From the NCBI GenBank assembly GCA_025331125.1, contig JAOALB010000074.1, positions 1-64,000 of the forward strand: DNA of 64,000 bases. The letters are read 5' to 3'. This document shows positions 47,105 through 57,390 of the stretch, piece by piece (the stretch's first letter is position 1; each line of letters opens with the position of its first letter). A program made the translations under genes and the position numbers. The notes under the pieces were generated by a model that was not told where the DNA came from, ran no database searches, and saw only the letters and a list, made by a program, of their open reading frames with translations. This DNA comes from Mycogone perniciosa. Its lineage: Eukaryota; Ascomycota; Sordariomycetes; Hypocreales; Hypocreaceae.

Positions 47105-49612
47105 AATGTAAGATCGGGGTTTCGAGTCCCAACGAGTCCGAATTACGAAGTACGAGTAGTAGTAAGTAGTAGAAGAGGCGATAGCCAAAGCGAAATCGAC
47201 CCCCACGTCAGAACTATATTCGCCGGGCCGAAACCGCGGAGTTGCGCGGACTTCTCCGGATGATTAGTCGACCGGGGCCGGCCTCGGCGGCCACAACAAT
47301 TAGCTATCCTCAACATATTTTCCTCCAAACACCGTGGACTTAGAATTCATGCTACTTTACTCCTTAGTGGTCAGAACGCAGTGGCCACTTCTCCGAATGT
47401 ATGTAAGGCGCACCGCCGGGGAGATCAAACGCGGCAAAATGAACCCCCGCGGGGAAGTGGCTGACTCTGAGATATTCAAGCGGTATGGAGTAGTAATAGT
47501 ATTGGTAATAGGTTTAACTGCTACCCGTAGTGTCATATTAGCTTGGCTTGGCGCACTCACTGGGACTCTTAGTATTTTGCGCCGAATAACTGTTTGAAGG
47601 AAGATATCATGGTTTCCTTGTCAAAGTGATTGGGTAGTACAAAAGGCCCTTCCTATTCACTTTAGGCGGGACAAGTTAAAACACATACAGCATTCATTTA
47701 GCTGATTCTCTATTACGCAGTTATATCGATACATAACTGTGGATTTAGTCCAGAAATCCTCTATATCTCTTCGGCAGTAGCGGGGGCAAAGTCGATGCAG
47801 CGTTTGGTCTAGGAAAAAGCCCACTAGATACTTGTACTTCTTAAGAATGGTATTACTACGAGCTCCCATCGTGGCCTTTATTAAGTTCAGTTGCAACCGC
47901 TATTGGGAATCTACTTAGAGCCCAGCCATAGTATTGAGCCCAGTAGCTATCTCCCTCCAGTGTTATAATCCAACAACCTCAGCTCGGTCAGGAATTGTGC
48001 CATAATAATGCAATAGTCTCATTGGTGTATCTCAGGCTGTATCACCAACCATATTCACCCACTGATACCATAAACTCCCCAAAACTGCTACCTTCTATGA
48101 CGAATTCCTACCCCCAATATGAACAAAGAATCGGTAAGACGTCTTACCACATGCTCACCCGTTGTAATAATTGTATTTACTGATTTCAATCCCTCCAATG
48201 GACGATTAAGAGTGCTTCGCAAGGCTCGGGCATTAGTATACCTAAAAGGATGGTTGCATTTTAGGGTACCTAACTACATAACAGCATTCTGAGGGTCGAG
48301 ACGCATACAACTGATGTGGATGTATAAGAATGAGACATGCTCTTTTTCTTGTCATTCTATGACAACGGAATGCTCAAGGATGGAGAAAGGAGAGATGGAG
48401 ACATTGGGGACTCGTACTGTCTTAATGTTCTTGGCCTTGAGCTAGATGGTATTGATATCCCATGGCTGTGTTACCCTCGATGACCTAATAGAACTGCTTG
48501 AAGGTCCGGTAGACATGATTGAAGTGGAGTAAATTTGAGTGCGAGTTCTGGCGGCTAGCAAATGGTCGAAAACGAAGACCAGCTGTTCTTGAGTGGCAGA
48601 CGAAGACAGGTCGTCATCCAGCAAGGGAGGACCTCGTCCAGCATCCCGTCCTTACCGTCCTCCGTTTCTCAATAGACGTTGTCCTCGGCAGCCAAGCCAG
48701 AACTAATCTCCTCGGTAACGAACTTCGTAGTGCACTTGGCCAGCTCCTTGACCTCCGCATCACGCCCTGACCGAATGCCGGCGCTGGAGTACTCGTAGAA
48801 ACTCAACAGTAACCTCAGATGGCCTGCAGTTGGAGTTTAGCCGCTGGGCACATATACCAGGCTTGTCCGTGTATCTCGACCCCTGTTCCGCGATCCCGCG
48901 GCGCAGATCGCTGAGCCGCCTAGCCCTTCTACCCATGCCGGCGAGGAGGTACTCGTACTCAGGGGTCTGGACGACGAAATACGAAAGGATCCAAAAGAAA
49001 GCAAATTATTTTACTCCTATTTCCAGGAAGACTGACATGTCATATTGTCAAGCTACACCGCTGACTATGTGAACAAGGCTTTGGAGGATCCTGTCCACGC
49101 CGGCATAATTGTGATTCACTGCATACAGAAGAGATTAAAGCATACATAAAATTCCCCGTCTCCGTAACTAGGGCGGGGATTTTTGGTCTGGCCGTGCGGC
49201 AACCAAGCCAACAGCCTGTCTAATAAAAGAAATGATGTTGGCTTGGCACTCACTGATCATGTCTGGGGTAATTGCCGAATGATGCAATAGTATGTATATA
49301 TAGGTACTCTGTATATAAATTCGATCTGCCCTTTCACTTTGACTCGACTTCATAGAGTTGCTGCGATTTTCTCCATGTTCAGCAGTACTAATACAAATCC
49401 CAAGATGGCTGACACGGTGAAACACGAAATGACACTACGTCAGCACTGCGCTGACTGCTGGCGCGTACTTCTCGTATTAGCAACGCAAGCAGATACGCAA
49501 GCAGATCCTCGTACGAAAGGAAGGCTTGATATTAATGCATATGTATTTCTCAAGCCTCCAGCGTGGTCTTGTCCAATAGCTCTTCTTCGGAGAGCTCGCC
49601 TGACCTTCTATA
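47105..49612. other. 2.5-kb gene-free, AT-rich stretch
   Basis: No gene with recognisable motifs is visible. A GAAG-form motif copy lies near 47145. The segment 47600-48250 is AT-rich with a 79-codon minus-strand frame (47657-47896). The segment 48440-48770 has a broken frame (VTLDDLIELLEG stops, then a +1-shifted frame continues), which could be gene debris but matches nothing I know. No terminal repeats or transposase motifs are evident. Confidence 0.4.
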
Positions 49613-50749
49613 ATGGCCATCGCCGCCATCCTTGTCGCCGGCATCATCACCATAGGCTGGTGGCTCCTCAATCAACCTCTCTACCAACAGAACCCCCAGC
49701 GCCACCGCATATCCGACCTCGACCTCACTGTCGGCAGCAAGCTCCAGCATCTCAACTTCTCCTCGCCCGATAGCGCGCATCGCAAATACTACGCCTCCGA
49801 CGCTGCGCGCGCCTTCTGCAAGGCGCATGACTACTCCGTCTTCACGCCGCGATCCTCCTCCGGCGAGCGCAAGATCTACGACCTCTTTATGGTAAACTCG
49901 GAGCTCGATTTCTTCGAGATCCGTCTGGATGCGCTGTACGACTATGTCGACTACTTCGTCATCGTCGAGTCGCCGAAGTCGTTCCAGGGCGGGGACAAGG
50001 ACTTGATTATTCGCGACAATTGGGATAAGTTTGCGCGCTACCACGATAAGATGATCTACCACGAGCTCGAATTCCCATCGTGGTTCAGGCCCAAGAGTGC
50101 CTGGGACTACGAAGACCTCCAGCGCGATGCCATGTACGACCAGGTCATCCCCAGGCTGAAAGGCCGACAGGCTGCCGTCAAGGGCGACGTTCTGCTTGTT
50201 GCCGACGTCGACGAGATCCCCCGTCCGGAGACGCTCCTCCTACTCCGCACATGCAACTTCCCCCGCCGACTCACGCTCTCGTCACGATTCTACTACTACT
50301 CGTTCCAATTTCTCCATTCGGGGCCAGAGTGGCCACACCCACAAGCAACGTACTACCAAGGCTCCTCGACCATCCGACCGACCAACCTCCGCATCGGCGA
50401 CGGCGGCGTGCCCTTTTTCCGAAATCTAGACAAGAGCGTGCTGGCCAACGCCGCATGGCACTGCAGCAGCTGCTTCGCAACAGTCGAGCAGTTCCTGAAC
50501 AAAATGGCCAGCTTCTCGCACACATGGATGAACGCGGATCATTTCCGCGATCGCGACAGGATTGCCGATGCGGTGCGGGAAGGGCTGGATGTCTGGGGCC
50601 GGAAGCAGGATACGTTTGAAAGACTGGACGGGAATACGGACCTACCGCCTCTGCTGCTAAAGGAGAAGGAGAGGTTCAACTACATGTTGGATAGAGATGG
50701 CGAGTCTGCTGGGTTTACAGACTATCCACGGGCTGTCCACGACGAATGA
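49613..50749 (+). CDS. Glycosyltransferase family 17 (beta-1,4-N-acetylglucosaminyltransferase-like)
   Basis: This is a single-exon gene encoding 378 aa. One N-terminal membrane anchor (about residues 3-20, IAAILVAGIITIGWWLL) gives the type II topology of Golgi transferases. The GT17 domain follows: KIYDLFMVNSELDFFEIRLD, VDYFVIVESPKSFQG, a DXD metal site Asp198-Val-Asp200 in VADVDEIPRPE, WHCSSCF, and the C-terminal HTWMNADHFRDRDRIAD. The family prototype in animals adds bisecting GlcNAc. Fungal members have no confirmed acceptor, so the substrate is open. Base composition is GC-rich compared with the flanking intergenic DNA. Confidence 0.93.
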   Translation: MAIAAILVAGIITIGWWLLNQPLYQQNPQRHRISDLDLTVGSKLQHLNFSSPDSAHRKYYASDAARAFCKAHDYSVFTPRSSSGERKIYDLFMVNSELDFFEIRLDALYDYVDYFVIVESPKSFQGGDKDLIIRDNWDKFARYHDKMIYHELEFPSWFRPKSAWDYEDLQRDAMYDQVIPRLKGRQAAVKGDVLLVADVDEIPRPETLLLLRTCNFPRRLTLSSRFYYYSFQFLHSGPEWPHPQATYYQGSSTIRPTNLRIGDGGVPFFRNLDKSVLANAAWHCSSCFATVEQFLNKMASFSHTWMNADHFRDRDRIADAVREGLDVWGRKQDTFERLDGNTDLPPLLLKEKERFNYMLDRDGESAGFTDYPRAVHDE

Positions 50750-50892
50750 TGATAATCCGGGAGATGGGAATACATGATTCTCGTGTAGTAAGTATATAGA
50801 CTAACTATTTGCGTGTTTAATCATGTACAGTTATAACAGGCAAGACAAAATGGGTATTCAATTTCTGAGAAGGGACTCTCCGTATCTATAAT

Positions 50893-50916
50893 TACTACTA
50901 CTACTACTACTACTAC
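50893..50916. repeat. (TAC)8 microsatellite
   Basis: Eight perfect TAC units lie about 145 nt after the GT17 stop, directly followed by two overlapping copies of the TACTCCGTA motif. Confidence 0.9.
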
Positions 50917-51471
50917 TCGTAATAGTACTCCGTACTCCGTACATGTAAACGAAACGACGTCATCCCCCCATACACCTCTCAAGCTCAAACCACCATCCTC
51001 TCCTCAAATCAAAGACCCCAGAGAATTCAAATCAACAAAGGGGACAAAAACAATAAACCCCCCCCCCTTCCCCTAGCCCAATCTCCTTCAAGTGGGGGAA
51101 GACGAAGAAGAAATCTCCAATGGTGTGAAGCTGCCTCTAGCGCAACATCGCTCGCCGCTCCAATAACCATTGAGAACCGCCTCATCTCCGATTCCCAAGC
51201 TAAAACAAAAAAGCCGAACCAAATTTTTTTTCTTCCTTCTCTTATTAGTTCAGCTATGTAGATCCATAATAGGTTCATAATGATAAGAGTACGGAGTAGT
51301 ACTTTGTATTAGTGCTGCTTAGATTTTCTTTTCTTCTTATGTCCTCTGTGACTCTTTCGTTTCTCCTTCTCGCCTCGACTTTCACTCATCATCTTATCCT
51401 CCTCCATACGATCGACCGACCCCCCCAATCCGTTTGGCTGTCCATATCTGCCGTTCTGAGATTCGCGGAAA

Positions 51472-51500
51472 GGTATGGATGGTATGGTATGGTATGGTAT
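51472..51500. repeat. (GGTAT)n pentanucleotide repeat
   Basis: Four perfect GGTAT units at 51481-51500 are preceded by a degenerate unit (GGTATGGAT). It lies in intergenic DNA. Confidence 0.85.
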
Positions 51501-53368
51501 GTAGGTAATACGGCGTACGGAGCAGTACCGCTCGAAACGCATCTAAACCAGCGAATGCCCGTCCACCACGCAGGCAGGCAAACAAGCCCGCCCCAAAAAA
51601 ACATACACACCACCAAACACCCTCCGCCAACTCATCAGTCAGTCAGACATACATAACTAGGTATTACCTACTCCGTACATATAGGTACATACCTACATGC
51701 ATGCATGCTCTCCATGTTCAAAGCCATCACCATCGTCGTCATCGTCGTTATCATATCTACTCTGCATATTGGCTTTGGTCTCATGATGCAAATTTCCTTT
51801 ACGGATTGGCCCGCTGCTTTCCCCTCTTTGTTCATCATGTCATGTCATGTAATGATGCTCTCGTCTCCATTCCCCAGTTCTCGCACTTACATCAATCAAA
51901 TCAACTCCCCATCCATCAGCCTGCCCACCCCTACTTGATGCGCTGGCAGCAGCCACCCCCGTCAACCGCGGTGCCTCGAGATGGAACGGGACCTCAAACC
52001 GCAAAACATGTTCATATCACAAACGCCACGACAACAAACAGCCATTCATCCAAAAACTACAGACAAGAAAAAAACAAGAGCAGCGGAACGGAAAGAAGAA
52101 GGGGAAAAAAAGAGAAAAAAGGAAGAAAAAGACGATGCTGCAAATTACCCAACTTACTTACATCTCTCCCCCCCAAGAATCCCACCAACGACATCCCGAC
52201 AACACAACCCCCAGAGAGAGACAGGGAAGTCGGCGCTTGTCAACTGCAGTGATGAGTTGGCCAACGCACCAAAGTGGTCCGTGTGTAGCTCTTTCGTTCC
52301 CCCTTCGCTCGCTCTTTTCCCCCTCCTCTCCGGTCTCTTTTATTTTTTCTTTCTTTTATATTCATCTTCGCTTCATCTTCGCCTTCACCCCCTTTCCATT
52401 CATCTTCCTCATGGGACAGAAAGAGAAAGAAAAAAAACAGCCCCATTTTGAGGCGTGCTGGTTCTGTGGCTTGCCATGACGAGACCCTCGTCAGTGACCT
52501 CTCGAGGTACATTGCCCAGCCCAGCCCCGCATGCACTCCGGAACCAGATGGCCGGGACGTATCGCAGCCATGCGTCTCTACCTCTCTATTCTCTGCTCAG
52601 CCCGATATAAGCTCGGGACTATCACATCGTGAGGCGTCAACTGACTTCACTAACAATCATCTGCTCATTCGGGGGACCCCTACCCGAGTTCGCCTTACAC
52701 TTGGTCACCCGCTCTGGTTGGGAATGCCTCAAATTGCTATACATGTCATCATTCATATCTCATCGCCCAGATCGCTTGCTTGCTTGCTTGCTACTACAAC
52801 AGAGGTGCGCCTGGGGGGGTTATAAATCTGTCTGTCCATGGAAAATGCAACATATCCAACCAAGGAAACCGAGGAAACAAGGAAGGGGAAACACACAAGA
52901 CCGAGGGCAAGTGCCCATCATTCTCCAAGCCCGGGTTCCTTTTCTAAATTTCACGCTCGACGCCCCGGATAATGCGTTGCTTTCTGCCCTACAGGAACCC
53001 ACAGGAACCACAGGATTACTTCAGGCCAGCTGCCATCGAGACCCGGCCGTTGCCTTATGGATGCCATCATCTTCATGAGTTTGGTTCGTGAGAGAGGAAA
53101 TTTATACATCAGTTGTCGTCCGTCAGTCCAGCCGGAAATCATCCCGCGTATGTTGTTGGTATACTCGCTCAAACTCTGCTACATGCAGAGAGTCTCGTCG
53201 ACGATCCGCAAGGTTCTAGGAAATGGGTTCATCGTCAGCGCCATTGTCGTCGTCGTCATCTTCTTCTTCTTCTTCGTCGTCATTCGTCCCCTCACCCCCA
53301 GGTCTAAGTCCTGTGCTACCATTAGAGAGCTAGACGAGTGTCTGTCGGTGACTAGGTCAGCTTGGGCT

Positions 53369-54239
53369 TCATCGACCGGCCCACTTCACCAGGAATTGGA
53401 CCACAGCATCCAGGTTCGTCTCTTGCTTCGCGCTGATGCCGTAGCAACAAACCTCGCGGTGCTGGATGCTCTTCAGGTCAAGCTCATCGATCAGCTCGTC
53501 AACCGACAATTTTTCAGGGAGGTCGGATTTGTTGCCAAGGACAAGCAAGGGAATGCCGCCAAGCGTTGGATGGGCCATCAAGGAGTGAAGCTCCTCTTTA
53601 GCTTGGGGGATGAGGTCTATATCCGCAATGTCTACGATGAAGACAATGGCGTTCACGCCACGGCAGTACCGCTCCCACATGGTTCGGAACCGCGGTTGGC
53701 CACCGATATCCCAGCATTTCAGTGTAACATGACCCCGTTGTACACGCTTCATGTTGAACCCAACCGTCGGGATCGAGCTACACAACACTCAGAGTCAGCC
53801 GATGCATCTACGTCTCGAATCGCTACCTGCGGGGGCAGGCATGTGTCGATGTCTGTCACTCGTCGACAGCAAGCATGAGAGTGCAATATACACTTACTCA
53901 AGAGTGAACTCTCCGCCCTACCGTCGCACCCAGTTAGCCAAGCTTGGGGGGGAGACCATGGAGTTTGGGAATAGACCTACAGCTAATACTCGCAGCAACG
54001 ATGTCTTGCCGGCATTCTGTAAGCCGACCATAGTCACCTCCATCTCCATCGCCCTACGATCGCCGGTCAGAACACCAAGCACACGCTCCGAACGGGCGGG
54101 TAACAAGACTCAAAGCAGCGGGGATTTATTACAAGCATCAAGCTCAGTGTATGCCCCGCCTCTGATCCTTGTTGAGCAAGACCACTCACCAAAACGTCCG
54201 TAACAACCAATCGTACACCTTCCGAAATAGCCCAGCCAT
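53369..54239 (-). CDS. Arf-like GTPase ARL8
   Basis: This small GTPase acts on lysosome/vacuole positioning in animals; its role in filamentous fungi is probably vesicle or vacuole traffic. The model has four exons on the minus strand: 54239-54190, 54053-53981, 53917-53898 and 53777-53369 (183 aa). The third exon is only 20 nt and encodes the GGEFTL segment of switch I; omitting it would shift the frame. The protein starts MAGLFRKVYDWLLRTFWAME, the amphipathic N-terminal helix typical of ARL8, with no myristoylated Gly2. P-loop GLQNAGKT is at 27-34, switch II WDIGGQPRFR, then GNKSDLP and a SAK motif. IPTVGFNMKRVQRGHVT matches ARL8 rather than ARF1 or ARL1. Introns of 136, 63 and 120 nt are longer than elsewhere in the window. 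Confidence 0.96.
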
Positions 54240-55574
54240 GTTCAGAGTCGTGGTTCGAGACGTCGGTTGGAGTTGGGATATGGGCGCGGCGGAAAGGACG
54301 GCGGAAAGGACGACCGGCAGACGGCGTCGTCGAAGATCTATACCGGTGGTACGAAGGGCGGGTCAATCGTCGTGGCGTCTTGGGGATGTCGCGCAGCAGC
54401 GACAACGTTGGTCGGTTTAATCCGAATGGCGATTTGAAGGAGCGGCGGGTAGGTTCATAAAGCGATCGAATAATTTTGTCAACAACGGGGCGATGATCGT
54501 ACGAGCGAAGGAATCTCCGCTTGGCCTACGGAGGGATATTCCGAATCGAGCAACGGCGGAGGCCGGGGCGTAGGTGTGAAGTAAGTGACTGTGCGGCTGT
54601 ATTGGTAAGCCTGATGCGGGACCACTCGACTGTATCGATGCGACGATGGTGCTCAGCATGAGATGGGAGAGGGAGGGGATGCGGAGGACGAAATGCGATC
54701 GAGCAACGACCTGGCCAGAGTGACGGAGGGCCCTGGGGTGACGCCTGGGCGGCGGAAGCACCAAAGGAACCCCACCTGGAACGGCCGAGCGAGGCAGATG
54801 GATAGATAGCGGGAAGGCGGGTATCGGAGCACAAGCAAGCTTTGGGAGCTGGGCTGCTGGGGAGGCAAGCAAGCTAACCTGTAGACTTCAACGAGAGCGT
54901 AGATGGCAAACTCGTTCGTACAAGGCCAGACACAGTCCAGAAAATAATAGCAGCTATGCCGAGCTGTCCTGGAGCTTGATCGGTCAGTGGAGTGGAATAC
55001 TCGACATCTGTCGCAACGAAAAATGACAAATTACCTTGGACACAGCCCTGGCAGAGGCAGCCTACTACAGCTCGTCGCCCGTTGTCGTAGTACCAAGGTA
55101 CGGAGTAACGTGCGTGCGTAGCTCCGGGACGCCGAATGGAAGCGGGTATGCTGTGTTTGTCAAGTCACCAGACCTCCGGTGCAAAATATGGCGTTTCAGT
55201 CGTTTGTCCAGGCTAGGCAGATCATGAGCCGGGGGTGTTGGCTCGACGTCAGGATGTGCGCGCACCTAGGCAGGGGCCTGCTCGTGCTGTGATGCAAGCG
55301 GAGGTGTATCGTTGGATCGGGCCTCTGGGACAGCACACCTGATGACAGGAGAATGGAGGTCTTGTGGTGGTGATTATCGGTGATGAGCTGCAGTAGTGCA
55401 GTTATGTATGGTCAAAGTATGTACAAGTACTTCGTACGTGCGCAAGCGGCAGCAGTTGTACTCGTACTGCAGGGTCTTGACTGAAGATTGTCCCCAGTCA
55501 AGCCTTTGCGATGTCTCGCTTTAGCACATACCTACCTGCAGAGGAGGAACAGACAGCGGACGGACCCGACGGCA

Positions 55575-55612
55575 GATACTGTTTGTACCTTGAGATACTG
55601 TTTGTACCTTGA
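55575..55612. repeat. Perfect 19-nt tandem duplication
   Basis: Two identical 19-nt units (each starting GATACTGTTTGTACC) lie back to back, followed by the beginning of a third (GATA). It is in non-coding DNA and probably a recent slippage event. Confidence 0.9.
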
Positions 55613-55784
55613 GATATGGGCTTTCCAGTCTCCGTTCAGCGGAGGCGCAGAGCACAACCGTCTATTCGCTCGATGCGCGATGTCGCTGCTGTTGAGGAGC
55701 AGTCGTACATCACCACTCCTAAGCTGCCCGGCGTGTGTGTGATGACCACGAGGGGGTCCTTTCGCTTGTCTTTCTTGCTTTTCT

Positions 55785-55823
55785 AGTACGTACTCGTAGT
55801 ACTTCGTAGTACTCCGTACTACT
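55785..55823. repeat. Nested palindromic TACKNAGTA-type cluster
   Basis: Several overlapping copies of the dispersed motif (TACGTACTCGTAG, TACTTCGTAG, TACTCCGTAC) follow one another within 39 nt and could fold into a small hairpin. It is the densest cluster of this motif in the window. Confidence 0.7.
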
Positions 55824-57390
55824 GGAAACAATAGTATGCTACTATGTACTTCCTTGCAGGGGCCTTGCCGTTGACCCTGATCTCGTCGATCTTGGGACAA
55901 GGGAGGGTGTGTGAACGATCCCAGTTTGGAATTCCAGCGCCTAGATGGAGCAACTCAACGTCAAGCAGTCAAGCAAGCTCCAGCAGCAACGGAACAGAAG
56001 GGCGGGAGCTAATCGAAGCCGCTGTAGAGAGAAATTCGGTCACAGATGTCGGAAATGCAGGATGCAGAAACAGAAGCAATGTCGCAAACGGCTGGCGTTT
56101 ATAAACAGCAGCAGAAAACGCTGGTGAGAGGGGCAGTGGGCATCAAAGAGACAAATGTGGGAGGTCAAACGTTCAAGAAGCCTCTAGTCCACTGTACAGG
56201 TACTAATAGGCGCCAACCTGGTCCCAGTACGGAGTACCTACTATTTGGTAGGCAAACAGAAGGTCCGGCGCTTCACCACTGACTAGTAGTAGTATTGCGA
56301 TCAAAACAGATAATTCAAAACATGGGAATCTATCAACGAAATCGGGTTTTGCCGATGAGCACAATGATGGAATGCCCCAGAGAGTCTAAAATATTATCTC
56401 GTCCATATTCAGCGTCAGTTCATGCGCTACAGCGGGTCAAGGCTGCAGCAACTTCGTTCCTCGTGCTGGAAGACCAACATGGTTGGCGGTTGGCGGACTA
56501 GGCCTGCGACCTAGCCGTCAGTCACGGGCCTCATAATGGGCCTCTTGAATCTCGTGCTTTGCTTAGATGAACGAAGTGGACATGGGAATGCAGCCGACAG
56601 GTGGTTTCAACGAGAACAAGTCGACCGCGTAACGAATATGGAGCACCAAAGGCTGGCCGGTCCAGGAATAGGCGAACCGGATCATCGCCAGCGCTTGGAG
56701 AACTCATGTCCTCCTTGGATGATAGTACGGGGTTCAACCTGTCAGTTCGTGCTCCTAGATGGAGCGTGCTGGGCAACCTTGACAGCGGCCACCAAAACCG
56801 GCCATGTTCATCACAAACAACAGGAAGACCTCGTGATAGCGGAGGCTCATCACAGCGGCTTCTGCAGCACGTCAGCCCTCTCACCGCTTTCTTCTCTGTC
56901 ACTATGAGCATCCATGATGAGCATCCATGCTCGTAAGGTCTCCTCCATGGCTTTTATGTGACGAAAGTGCCGGTTGGTCGTCCGAAAGGCTGATATGTAC
57001 GGAGTACCTTATGTTCAGAGGAGTCTGAGGAGTAGTACAGCCACGAGCACAGCCACAGCCTCAGCCACAAACATACCCCACCACTGCTATCGATAATGGA
57101 TCCACTCATGTGACCCGACCTTATCGGTTGGAACTTTTTTTTTCTTCCCAGTGATACCAAGCTTGCTGCGTGGGTGAAATACTCTGCGGATAGTCTCAAG
57201 TTGCAATTGCTCGGGATAGGCAATTCAACACCCCTCCGGCCTGAAATAAGCTGTTTCCTACTCGGTAAACTTCCATTGATGATTTAGGAATCCCTATCCC
57301 TGCCATACTTTGCAACCCTCTATCCTACACAGCTACAACTTGGCGCAAAACTAGGTGTTTCAGCGCTCTGCTGCCACCTCCTCCAACATC

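Larger units (their letters stand above)
50750..53368. other. 2.6-kb convergent intergenic region rich in simple repeats
   Basis: This lies between the GT17 and ARL8 3' ends. It holds (TAC)8 at 50893-50916, (GGTAT)4 at 51481-51500, (GCTT)n at 52774-52792, a TCG/TTC tract around 53245-53282, C runs near 51060 and long A/G- and C/T-rich tracts. Dispersed motif copies are at 50925-50943, 51289-51308 and 51669-51678. The 98-183 codon frames here are low-complexity and not credible genes. Confidence 0.5.
54240..57390. other. 3.1-kb divergent intergenic region
   Basis: This lies between the ARL8 and RNA polymerase I genes, whose promoters face away from each other. No gene is recognised; the longest frames (151 and 126 codons) are Arg/Pro/Ser-rich and lack motifs. 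Dispersed motif copies are at 55098-55107, about 55429-55438, 55785-55823 (nested), 56227-56237 and 56998-57007. A perfect 19-nt tandem duplication is at 55575-55612. Confidence 0.45.

Noticed and set aside
47110..47140. TTTCGAGTCCC resembling a tRNA T arm
   Set aside because: There is no matching acceptor, anticodon or D arm around it. It lies in the leader of threonine aldolase.
51701..52252. 183-codon plus-strand frame in the GT17-ARL8 gap
   Set aside because: It is low-complexity His/Ser/Lys-rich sequence from simple repeats and purine tracts, with no motif or intron signals that would support it.
53057..53878. 273-codon plus-strand frame over ARL8
   Set aside because: Its second half is antisense to the ARL8 exons and its first half covers a simple-repeat tract. 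The ARL8 model explains the region.
54417..54872. 151-codon minus-strand frame upstream of ARL8
   Set aside because: It is Pro/Ser/Ala/Arg-rich with no conserved features. It overlaps other frames of similar length, as expected of GC-rich non-coding DNA.
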